From the NCBI GenBank assembly GCA_028285085.1, contig JANQQI010000031.1, positions 1 to 60,237 of the forward strand: DNA of 60,237 nucleotides, read 5' to 3'. The DNA comes from Saprospiraceae bacterium. Lineage in GTDB: Bacteria > Bacteroidota > Bacteroidia > Chitinophagales > Saprospiraceae. Below, in pieces: positions 26,342 to 35,500 of this stretch (its first letter is position 1; every line of letters starts with the position of its first letter). Made by a program: the position numbers and the translations under genes. The notes under the pieces were generated by a model. It was not told the DNA's origin. It did not search any database and worked only from the letters and a program-made list of their open reading frames with translations.

Positions 26342-26430
26342 AAGCAGTAGATACCTGTTCTCCCAATGTACAATAAGACCAGATAGATATACTAGCCGAA
26401 CAACCAATCTGGTCTTATTGCCTACTGCTT
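26342..26430. terminator. Bidirectional terminator, nested inverted repeat
   Basis: Inner 14-bp arms CAATAAGACCAGAT (26371-26384) and its complement (26407-26420); outer 9-bp arms AAGCAGTAG (26342-26350) and CTACTGCTT (26422-26430). The structure fills the gap between the convergent genes and touches the stop codon of the leftward one. Confidence 0.7.
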
Positions 26431-27893
26431 TAAGGCTGCATTTCCAACAAAGCGCGTAGCTGCTCAGCGGACTCTAGTTTAGCTTCTGCCAGCTCCATAT
26501 CAAAAGTGTAGCTGGGTTGCGCTTGCGTCCGCAGCTCATCAAACTCGATTTCAGCGTACTTATCTGCAGGATAGATGGCGATTTTGCGCTCTGGCAAGAT
26601 GGTAAATAACCTGGCTTTGTCGTCGGGAATTAAAGCCATTTGATGCCACTTTGATTTTGGAAAATAAATAATTCCTCGGCTATCTCCGGTGACGTATATA
26701 ATTTCTTCACGGTGCAATGTGACCGCCGGTGCGGGGTCCTCCGTTGCCGGAAATTGAAAAGATGCGGCCAATTGCAGGCTTTTTTCATCCTTAATCAGTT
26801 TATCCCAATTGTAAACCCCCAGTTTTTGCACTCTGAATTCTCGATAGACTTCGGCCATATCCTGCATTTGTGCGTAAGCCGCTTCGATTTTTTTCACTTT
26901 AGCCTCATAATCTTTCTTCCAGTAGCCCGGTCCGTAGGCAAACAGTGCCTTTAATGGCATAATCAACTCTATTTGGGTACTAAACACTTGACTGCTATCC
27001 GGTAAGCTCACTTTCAACCGATAGCGCTTTCCACGTAGTTGCTCCAAACTGGCGCTAAGCTTTTCGGTCCACTTGGGAAATTTTTTCCGAGAGACATTTT
27101 TCCAAACCATTAGCGCTGCTGGTTGGGATTTACCTTGATAATCGACCATGCTATGCACAAACACATCCTCCCAGCCCAATCCATAGTTTTTCATCTTCTT
27201 CTGGGTGTAGTTATGATTTACATTAGTCAGATTATTATTATAATACACATCCAAAATCCCTTTGTAGTTGAATGCGAAAAATTGACGATTCAGCGGAAAC
27301 TTCAAGCGAGGTTTGCGTCGCTCAATAGCTTTACCCAACTTGACGCGCTCAACATTGACTTCGGCCGCTGCTGTACCAATGCTATCCCAAGCCCGAACGT
27401 CTTCGTCCAGATAGTAAAACTGATAATCATCCCCTGCCCGAAAAGAAGCCATTCGGACGGCAATCATCTTGGTGGAATCCAATTGTAAAGTTTGTCCGGT
27501 TTGTTCAGCCCGCATTTCAAAAGACCCTGCCGTTTGGAAGGCGCCCTGACCATAAGTCATAGGCACACCAGCCAGATACAAGTCCACAGCATCGTGCAAT
27601 TCGCGGTATTGAAAATCAACTATTCCTGATACCGCCTGCCCGGCAGCATCTACAAATATACCCGCGGGAATACAGATGGTACTGCCCGTTTTAAATTGGA
27701 TGGTATCACCAAAGGCGTTATCGATAGAGAAAGATTGGAATTCGGGATTCAAATCCTCGAACGGTGGACGGAGTAATGCTTCCAACACCTCTTGTTCTTC
27801 ATCCCCAGCTTGCTGACAGCCAATCAGGGTCCCCCCTAATCCAGCGAGCATCAGCAAAAAGTAGATAGAATTAATCCGTTTTGATAAGTTCAT
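26430..27893 (-). CDS. Lipoprotein of unknown function
   Basis: 487 residues. The signal peptide ends in the lipobox LIGC (Cys at 26), so it is lipid-anchored. Residues 45-130 are beta-rich (GDTIQFKTGSTICIPAGIFV, VDFQYRELHDAVDLYLAG), a pattern common in Bacteroidota surface lipoproteins with immunoglobulin-like folds; the rest has no recognised domain. It overlaps the upstream gene by 4 bp (ATGA), indicating translational coupling, so the two products probably act together at the envelope. Confidence 0.72.
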   Translation of the reverse strand: MNLSKRINSIYFLLMLAGLGGTLIGCQQAGDEEQEVLEALLRPPFEDLNPEFQSFSIDNAFGDTIQFKTGSTICIPAGIFVDAAGQAVSGIVDFQYRELHDAVDLYLAGVPMTYGQGAFQTAGSFEMRAEQTGQTLQLDSTKMIAVRMASFRAGDDYQFYYLDEDVRAWDSIGTAAAEVNVERVKLGKAIERRKPRLKFPLNRQFFAFNYKGILDVYYNNNLTNVNHNYTQKKMKNYGLGWEDVFVHSMVDYQGKSQPAALMVWKNVSRKKFPKWTEKLSASLEQLRGKRYRLKVSLPDSSQVFSTQIELIMPLKALFAYGPGYWKKDYEAKVKKIEAAYAQMQDMAEVYREFRVQKLGVYNWDKLIKDEKSLQLAASFQFPATEDPAPAVTLHREEIIYVTGDSRGIIYFPKSKWHQMALIPDDKARLFTILPERKIAIYPADKYAEIEFDELRTQAQPSYTFDMELAEAKLESAEQLRALLEMQP

Positions 27894-28585
27894 TGGACGT
27901 CTTTAGAATGATTATAATATTGATAAAAGGTCCAGGCGTATTCACCGTAAGGTGCCTGGCCTTTGCTGTCGTACATCTTTCCGTAGGGAAATGCTGCTTG
28001 TTTAGCCCAGTTCGCAATAGCTGCTTTTGGCGCTAAAAATCCATAGTTATAAGCTGAGGCATAAAATTTGACTTTCGCTTCCAAGCTTTCGAAAGTGGTT
28101 GCTGGATAGCGATTGGCAATAATTTTATAAAAGCAAAAAGCGTATTTGATTTGCCATTCTAACTGGCTTAGCCGAGCAATTCTGGCGCGACGCTTTTCTT
28201 CGGGAGTCGATGCTGTAAATTGAATAATTGGTTTAAAAACAAGAAACACTTCAGAATGTTCCTGCACAATTTGCTCCAATTGCTCCACAAAAGAGGGTTT
28301 CATCTGAAAAAGACCAATTGAAAAATCAGCCGACTCAATCCCACCCTGTACATATGCCTTTTCTAACCAACTCGTTTCCAAAAAATCTCTTAAATCCGAA
28401 TGACGTAACATCTCGGGAGAAACAATGGCCAACACTTCAGTGGCCGCCACTTGGTAAAATTGAGAATACCCTGCCTTAATTTTCCCTTGACTTTGAGCTT
28501 GCCGTGACACACTAATCTTAGCCGAAGGCATCTCAGTCATCGGATAAACCGCGAGCAGAATCATTAAGCCGATTATAGATTTCAT
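27890..28585 (-). CDS. Secreted lysozyme/transglycosylase-like protein
   Basis: 231 residues from the ATG at 28583-28585; an upstream TTG at 28612 is not favoured because the hydrophobic signal peptide (MKSIIGLMILLAVYP) begins at this ATG. The middle contains GGIESADFSIGLFQMKPSF and, 90 residues later, FYASAYNYGF, which recall the GLMQ and AYN/AYNxG motifs of lytic transglycosylases. The catalytic Glu would be the one in the GGIES segment. The assignment is by motif only. ATGA overlap with the lipoprotein gene downstream. Confidence 0.55.
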   Translation of the reverse strand: MKSIIGLMILLAVYPMTEMPSAKISVSRQAQSQGKIKAGYSQFYQVAATEVLAIVSPEMLRHSDLRDFLETSWLEKAYVQGGIESADFSIGLFQMKPSFVEQLEQIVQEHSEVFLVFKPIIQFTASTPEEKRRARIARLSQLEWQIKYAFCFYKIIANRYPATTFESLEAKVKFYASAYNYGFLAPKAAIANWAKQAAFPYGKMYDSKGQAPYGEYAWTFYQYYNHSKDVQ

Positions 28586-28664
28586 TTGGTTGGCACTAAG
28601 ATTTGAGTACAACAGTTTTTTCTCAAAAAATATTGTACTTTCCCAAGAAAATTTAAACTAGCAT

Positions 28665-29828
28665 ATGGACCAAGATTTCATCCTTACTCATCTCGGTGAA
28701 CACCGGGAAAAATACTTCCAAGCAGTTGCTCCACCCATCGTACAAAGCAGCAATTTTGCCTTCCCGGAATTGAATATTTTTCGAGAAGCATTTCAGGATG
28801 AACTAGCCAGCCATTTATATACGCGCGGAAATAATCCCACGGTAGCTATCTTGCGAGAGAAAGTAGCCGCCTTAGAAAAAGCGGAAGATGCTCTAATTTT
28901 TGGTAGTGGAAGTGCCGCAATTTCTGCAGCAGTAGTCAGTCAAGTTCAGGCGGGCGATCATATTGTTTGTGTAGAAGCTCCTTATAGCTGGACCACCAAG
29001 TTGCTTACTCAATTCCTGGGCCGCTTTGGAGTCACGCACACTTTTGTAGACGGATGTGACCTGGCAGCCATCGAAGCTGCGATTCGTCCTGAAACCAAGG
29101 TATTATATCTCGAAAGCCCTCTCAGTATCACAATGCAACTCCAAGATCTCCGTGCTTGTGCCCAACTTGCTAAAAAACATGACCTGATATCAATCATAGA
29201 TAATAGCCATTGTAGTCCGATCTATCAAAATCCCATCGAAATGGGTATTGATATCGTACTCCATTCGGCCACTAAGTATTTAAACGGACATAGCGATGTG
29301 GTAGCAGGTGTAGTTTGTAGCACTAAAGCCATTATCAAGCAAATTTTTGATATCGAATACATGACGCTCGGTGCCATTATTTCGCCCAATGATGCATCAC
29401 TGATGATCCGTGGGCTCCGCACCTTACCCCTTCGCTTACAACGATCCAATGATAGCGCTGCCAAAATTGTGGAGTGGATGCGCCAGCATCCTGCTATTGA
29501 AAAGATCTATCACCCTTTTTCGTCTGATTTTCCGCAGTATGAACTTGCCCAGCGGCAGATGCGGGGTAATGGTGGCTTATTCTCCGTTGAGCTAAAAGCA
29601 GAAAAGATAGAACAAGTCGAAGATGTTTTTCATCGGTTAAAACGCTTCCTGTTTGCCGTGAGTTGGGGAGGATATGAATCTTTGGTGATGCCTTTCTGCG
29701 CGTTTCACAATATCCCGGATCGTGACGCTCCGCCCTATTCATGGCGATTAATACGCTTTTATATTGGGTTAGAAAATCCCGATTGGCTGATCGAAGACCT
29801 GGAGCAAGCCTTGCAAATATTAGAATAA
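28665..29828 (+). CDS. PLP-dependent trans-sulfuration enzyme (cystathionine beta-lyase-like)
   Basis: 387 residues of Cys/Met-metabolism fold type I. YTRGNNPTVAILREKVAALE is the family's N-terminal signature, IDNSHCSPIY holds the PLP-binding Asp, and HSATKYLNGHSDV carries the Schiff-base Lys. The tail SWGGYESLVMPF fits cystathionine beta-lyase/MetC-type enzymes more than gamma-synthases. It would cleave cystathionine or related thioethers. The gene runs divergently from the lysozyme-like gene, 79 bp away. The exact substrate is uncertain. Confidence 0.85.
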   Translation: MDQDFILTHLGEHREKYFQAVAPPIVQSSNFAFPELNIFREAFQDELASHLYTRGNNPTVAILREKVAALEKAEDALIFGSGSAAISAAVVSQVQAGDHIVCVEAPYSWTTKLLTQFLGRFGVTHTFVDGCDLAAIEAAIRPETKVLYLESPLSITMQLQDLRACAQLAKKHDLISIIDNSHCSPIYQNPIEMGIDIVLHSATKYLNGHSDVVAGVVCSTKAIIKQIFDIEYMTLGAIISPNDASLMIRGLRTLPLRLQRSNDSAAKIVEWMRQHPAIEKIYHPFSSDFPQYELAQRQMRGNGGLFSVELKAEKIEQVEDVFHRLKRFLFAVSWGGYESLVMPFCAFHNIPDRDAPPYSWRLIRFYIGLENPDWLIEDLEQALQILE

Positions 29829-29857
29829 AAAAAGCCGCCAGACCGAAGTCCAGCGGC
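29827..29857 (-). terminator. Terminator of the 60-residue membrane protein gene
   Basis: Read leftward: GCCGC-TG-GAC, a TTCG tetraloop, GTC-TG-GCGGC, then TTTTTTT. It starts about 40 nt past the stop at 29897 and also overlaps the stop of the convergent PLP gene, so it may serve both. Confidence 0.85.
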
Positions 29858-29896
29858 GTTAACTATTACGCGATCAAACGAGAATTCTATATCTTA

Positions 29897-30079
29897 TTAA
29901 GCTGTTGCCAGCGATAACCTTTTTACTACAATGGCGACCAGGAAAGATAGGATCAATCCTAAAGCGATACCCAGTCCGGGATTGGTGGTAACTAAAGTAA
30001 AAATCAATCCAAGTACAAAACCAGTGGCGATCCATTTTTTGCATTGAGTGGGTTGACTTTTCTGATAATCCGTTTTCAT
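29897..30079 (-). CDS. Small two-helix membrane protein
   Basis: 60 residues: a polar basic N-terminus (MKTDYQKSQPTQCKKW) then two hydrophobic helices (about 17-33 and 36-52) and a basic end. No family recognised. The strong tetraloop terminator downstream and independent position support a real gene. Function unknown. Confidence 0.65.
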   Translation of the reverse strand: MKTDYQKSQPTQCKKWIATGFVLGLIFTLVTTNPGLGIALGLILSFLVAIVVKRLSLATA

Positions 30080-30277
30080 TGTAAGAGTTGTTTTAGATGT
30101 TGTTAAAATTTTATAACTATTGCGTAATTCAGAATTATTATTGGGATAATTGCTTTTGAACTACACTTACAAAATTATATTCTGGTCACATCCAAAACAT
30201 CATTTCTCGGCAAATACAAGGAGAAATTCGATAAAAAGCCACCTTTGTCGATGAAAATCGGAGATTTTCGCCTCTAT

Positions 30278-32050
30278 TTAATCAAATTGTAGAAAGAAAG
30301 GTAGACGCGCTTGTGCGCCTTTCATTTGGCGGATACGGCTAAGTTGTTTATACAATGGATATACCTCTTGTAGCTCTTCTTTTACGACCGCGTTAACCTG
30401 TTCTCCCCCACTATTGGCAAACTGATCAATCAATTGCTCAAGTGGCTCTTTAGTTTTGGGATACTCAGCGGTTCGATAAGCATCGAGGCCGGCCATTCTA
30501 GCGGCAATGTCCAGAGCATCATCCAAATCACCGATGCCGTCAACCAAGTGCAACTTTTTAGCGCGATTGCCTGTCCAGATACGCCCTTGGGCGACTTCGT
30601 GCACTTCATCACGCGACATCTTGCGGCCATCGGCAACGCGACGCAGAAAGACTTCGTAAAGGCGCTCGGTAGAAGCTTGTAAAATGGCCATCTCTTCGGT
30701 CGATAAATCCGAGAATGGAGACAGTCCTATGGAGAAACGACCAGTAGTCACCGTATCAAAAGTAATCCCGGCCTTATCTTCCAGCATCTCCTCCAGGCTT
30801 GGGAATAAGCTGAAAACACCAATGGAGCCGGTAATCGTGCCGGATTCCGCCAAGATCGTATCGGCAGCACAGGAAATATAGTATCCACCCGACGCGGCCA
30901 AATCTCCCATGGAAACAATGACCGGACGACCACTATCGCGTAAGAGCTTAACTTCACGCCAGATTTTATCTGAAGCCAGAGCACTTCCTCCGGGAGAGTT
31001 CACCCGCAATACAACGGCTTTGATGCGATCATTGCGTCGCACTTTTCGTAGGATTTCCACGTATCGATCGCCTCCGATCATCCCAGCTTCACCTTGTCCA
31101 TCGACGATCTCACCTTCGGCGAAAACAACGGCTATTTTATCTTTTATTTTATAGTCAATAGAGGACTTGAGCCCTTTTGCATACTTGTTAATGTTAACGA
31201 AGCTGATTTTAGCATCTGCCTCAACCCCCAATTTTTCTCGAACCAAATCCAACGCCTCATCTTCGTAGGCCAACTGATCAACCAGCTGATACTGCAAAGC
31301 ATCCTCAGCTTCACGTAACAGCATATTATCAGAAATGCGACGCAGCTCCGTTTCGGGAATATTACGGCATTTTGCGATATCAACCAAGTAGAGGCCATAC
31401 AGATCTTCTAGGTATTCACGGACTTGTAGGCGATTCTGCTCACTCATTTGATCTAAGCGAAAGGGTTCGGTAGCGCTTTTGAATTGCCCGGCATAAAAAA
31501 TCTGCATTTTGATCCCGAGTTTCGTGAGCATCTTTTTAAAGAAGGCGAGTTGTACCCCAAATCCACGAAAATCCACCTCGCCGATTGGATTGAGGTAGAT
31601 ATCATCCGAAGCACTGGCCAAGTAGTACGCGCCCTGAGAGTAACCGTCAGAGTATGCGACAACAAATTTTCCTTTTTGCTTGAAATCCAGGAGGGCGCGG
31701 TGGAGACTAGATGCCGTTGCGCGACCGATCATCGTGCTGCTTAGCTTTAAGTAGATCCCTTTGATCTTATCGTCATCTCCCGCTTTTTCGATTGATTTGA
31801 CAATATCGCTGAGGCCAATAATGCTATTATTTTCGAAGCTGTAGGGATTGACAGGGGTATTATTTGTTTTTTCGGGAATCGCGGAATCGAAGTTTAACTT
31901 CAAAACACTATTCGCCATTATTTCTGGTTGTTCCTCAATTTGACTCATCACCAGCTTACTAATTAAAGTACCTCCAATGAAAAAGAGTAAACCTAATCCT
32001 ATCAATACTCCTAAGCATGACCCCAAAAAGGATTGAAAGAAGTTTTTCAT
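30278..32050 (-). CDS. sppA: Signal peptide peptidase SppA, 67-kDa type
   Basis: 590 residues from the ATG at 32048-32050 (MKNFFQSFLG); an in-frame TTG three codons earlier is not needed. One N-terminal membrane helix precedes two tandem ClpP-like domains. The general-base Lys is in the first half, near VVAYSDGYSQGAYYLASASD, and the nucleophile Ser in the second half, DLAASGGYYISCAAD, with VNSPGGSALASDKIW conserved. It degrades cleaved signal peptides at the inner membrane. Full length and intact. Confidence 0.95.
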   Translation of the reverse strand: MKNFFQSFLGSCLGVLIGLGLLFFIGGTLISKLVMSQIEEQPEIMANSVLKLNFDSAIPEKTNNTPVNPYSFENNSIIGLSDIVKSIEKAGDDDKIKGIYLKLSSTMIGRATASSLHRALLDFKQKGKFVVAYSDGYSQGAYYLASASDDIYLNPIGEVDFRGFGVQLAFFKKMLTKLGIKMQIFYAGQFKSATEPFRLDQMSEQNRLQVREYLEDLYGLYLVDIAKCRNIPETELRRISDNMLLREAEDALQYQLVDQLAYEDEALDLVREKLGVEADAKISFVNINKYAKGLKSSIDYKIKDKIAVVFAEGEIVDGQGEAGMIGGDRYVEILRKVRRNDRIKAVVLRVNSPGGSALASDKIWREVKLLRDSGRPVIVSMGDLAASGGYYISCAADTILAESGTITGSIGVFSLFPSLEEMLEDKAGITFDTVTTGRFSIGLSPFSDLSTEEMAILQASTERLYEVFLRRVADGRKMSRDEVHEVAQGRIWTGNRAKKLHLVDGIGDLDDALDIAARMAGLDAYRTAEYPKTKEPLEQLIDQFANSGGEQVNAVVKEELQEVYPLYKQLSRIRQMKGAQARLPFFLQFD

Positions 32051-32591
32051 TATTCGCAATCTTTTGAATTAGTTGATCTGCTCACCACCGGTTTTATAAT
32101 TTGGTCTTTCAAAAAATGGGGTGAAGAAAAGGAAAAGAAAGTCACAATTAGTTGTCGATTTACAGTAACAAGCTCCAATAAACGAATCAAAATCCATCAG
32201 GTGAAAAATTCACTTATAAATCTTGCTTTTAGCCGTTTTGCTGACTGCAAAAGTTATGCTCAAATCGACTAGAATTTTGCGTTGAGTTCTATTCCCTAAA
32301 AGAACCGAACTACTCTCTCCCTATCATTTTAAGGTTAATCCTAATTTATTTCATAGCGAAAATAGCTGGAGCCGGATAAAAACCAGTAAAAATTAGATAA
32401 AAAAGCACTTTCGTTAGATAGATCAGAGCGTTTTTGAGCCCGGCGACAATAAGATGACAAATTCAGGGAAAGCCCGGACAAAAGCCACCATTATCGCAAA
32501 GTTTCCGTATCTTGTTACGATTATAAGCATGTGCGATTATATTGCTTCCCACGGTTAATTGTTTCAACGAACCATTCACCTTGACTTTGTT
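32051..32591. other. Intergenic region upstream of the giant adhesin gene
   Basis: 541 bp without a gene. The only notable element is a direct repeat CGATTATA (32519-32526 and 32534-32541) about 50-70 bp before the adhesin start. A TATCTTG-like -7 candidate lies near 32509 but is one T short of the consensus. Confidence 0.4.
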
Positions 32592-35500
32592 ATGATTCAA
32601 AATTGGACTAAAAACCTGATTTACAAGTTTTTGGCAAGTGCATTCCTATTGCTTTCTGCTGCCACACTTACTGCCCAAATTGAAGTTGAACCCGCAGGGC
32701 CGCTATTTAGCCCTCAAGACCTCGTTACCAACGTCTTCCTCGGTGAAGGTGTGGAGGTCACTAATATCACTTACAGTGGTACGGATAATGCGGTTGGACT
32801 TTTCACAAACGGTACTGCCGACGTTGGTATCGATCGAGGAATTATCATGTCCTCCGGTCAAGCAATTACCGCCGCTTCAGCGAATACTGCTGGTGGAACG
32901 ACGGGAAATACTTCTGGGCCGAGTTCTGATCCTGATCTCGATCCAATTTCCTCCGGGCCACTTAACGATATGGCACGCTACGAAATCACTTTCATTCCAA
33001 CTAGTGATACACTGCAATTCCGTTATGCTTTCGCCTCTGAGGAATATCCAGAATACGCCTGCTCTGGTTTCAACGATGTCTTCGGCTTCTTCATTTCCGG
33101 TCCTGATCCTATGGGTGGGACCTACAATGGCTTAAACGTTGCCTTGGTGCCCGACCCCGTTGATCCGTCAGGAACCACCTTCACCAATATTCCGGTAACC
33201 ATTAACAATGTAAACTGTAATGGGATCAACCCAGGAGCTGGTTGTAATTATGATTTCTGTCAATATTACAATGATAATGCTGGTTCAACAACTCTGACCT
33301 ACGATGCCTACCTTAACGTGTTTATTGCTCAGGCCATCGTCATTCCTTGTGAGGAATATACTATGAAACTGGCAGTATCAGATGTTGGTGATGCAGCCTT
33401 TGATACCGGTGTATTTTTGGAAGCGAAGAGTTTTGGAACTGGTTCTCTGGACGTAGAAGTCGTTACGGTAAGTTTGGATGGTACTATTACAGAAGGTTGT
33501 GCGGATGCCGCCCTTACACTGTCTTTACCTAGCCCGGTAGAAAGTGATTACCCCTTGGATTATACGATCATCGGTGATGCCATCAATGGTGTTGACTATC
33601 AAGCAGTTCCTCTAGATCTCATTATTCCTGCTGGAGATAGTACGATTACAATCCCTTTCATTGGATTTGAAGATGGTCTGGATGAAGGTACAGAATCAAT
33701 TGGTATTGATATTCAATTGGATGTTTGTACTCGAGATACTTTTTACATTTTTATTCGTGATAATGAACTAATTCCTCCAGAATTAGGTCCCGATACAACT
33801 ATTTGTCAGGGAGATTCGGTGTTTTTGGATGGTACATTACCTATCCCTCTTCCCGATCCTCCAACGTTTTCTAACGAAACGGATATGCCTATTGTAACTA
33901 TATCCAATAATAATCCACCACCACCGGGTACGCAGCCAACCCTGTCCGATATTCAAGTCTTTGGGGTGCAACCGGTCACCTTACAGGAAGGGGTAATAAA
34001 GCGGATTTGTATAGATGTGGATCATATCTGGATTAGTGATGTCGATGTATTCCTCGTTGGGCCCAATGGGCAGTTCATCGAATTGACTACTGATAATGGT
34101 GGTTCCGGTGATGATTACACCCAGACGTGTTTTACACCACTCGCTACCGATCCAATTGATTTTGGATCACAAGCTCCTCCATCCGCAGCGCCTTTCACCG
34201 GCGATTGGCAACCGGAAGGGGTCTGGTCCGATTTGTGGGATATCCAGGATCCTCAAACGAACGGTACTTGGACCTTGCAGCTGAAAGATGATCAATCTGG
34301 TCTGAATGGTACTTTACTCGGCTGGTCCATTTGTTTCAACCCTGTTTATCAAATCAATTATGCATGGACACCTAGTGCCGGGCTAAGTTGTGACGATTGT
34401 CCCGATCCAATTGCCACCCCGGATACAACGACCACCTATTATCTCACAGCTTCCGATACTTACGGTTGTGAAGTATATGATACGATTACGATCAATGTTT
34501 TAGAAACACTGCCACCTCCCGATGTTGATTGTTCTACAATTACGGACAATAGTATCGAGTTTTGCTGGCCTCCACTTGCTGGTTCCACAGGCTATGAAGT
34601 CAATGTCGATGGCGGTGGTTGGGTAACCTCAAATGGAGGACTTTGTCATACTGTTTTCGGCTTAACGCTGGAGGATACGGTGATGATCGAAGTACGTGGA
34701 CTAGGGCAATGCAACGGTCAAATTGATACGGCCATATGTTGGACGCCTGCCTGTACACCACCGAATGGCTCGTTGGTTGATCAAGCTAACGTGAGTTGTT
34801 TCGGCTTCGACGATGGTAGTATCACGGTGGTCGCCAGTGGTGCTAACCCACCATTTCAATACATGATTGCAGATGTTGATACCAACTCTACAGGTATATT
34901 TACCAATCTCCCAGCCGATACCTATACCGTGCAGATATTAGATGACCTTGGCTGTCCACAAAGCTTACAAATTGTGGTCAGTCAGCCCGATACGATGGTC
35001 TCCCAGGGCGTGCTTATCAATAATGCCGCCTGTAATGGCGGAACTGATGGTAGTGCTACGGTGATTGTCATTGGCGGTACTGGGCCTTATACCTTCAACT
35101 GGGACAATGGTGCACAAGGTGACTCTATCGCTACTAGTCTGGCGGTTGGTGATTACCCCGTTGTCATTACAGATGCGAATGGCTGTACTGCAGTCGATAC
35201 CGTTGCCGTGACTGAGCCACCTGTGATGTCTTTGACCATTACGGCCGAGTCAGTCAGTTGCGCGGGCACTGCAGATGGAACAGCTACAGTTACGGTAGAC
35301 GGAGGGGTTGGCCCTTACCAATACGCTTGGGATAATAATACCGGCAACCAACCAACGCAAACTGCAGTTGGTCTGGCAGGCGGTACCTACGACGTAATTG
35401 TAACTGATCTCAATGGTTGTCAAGCTAGTGCCCAAGCACTGGTTATTGAAAATGATCCGATTGATCTCCAAATATCTGCCACCGACTTAAGTTGTTTCCA

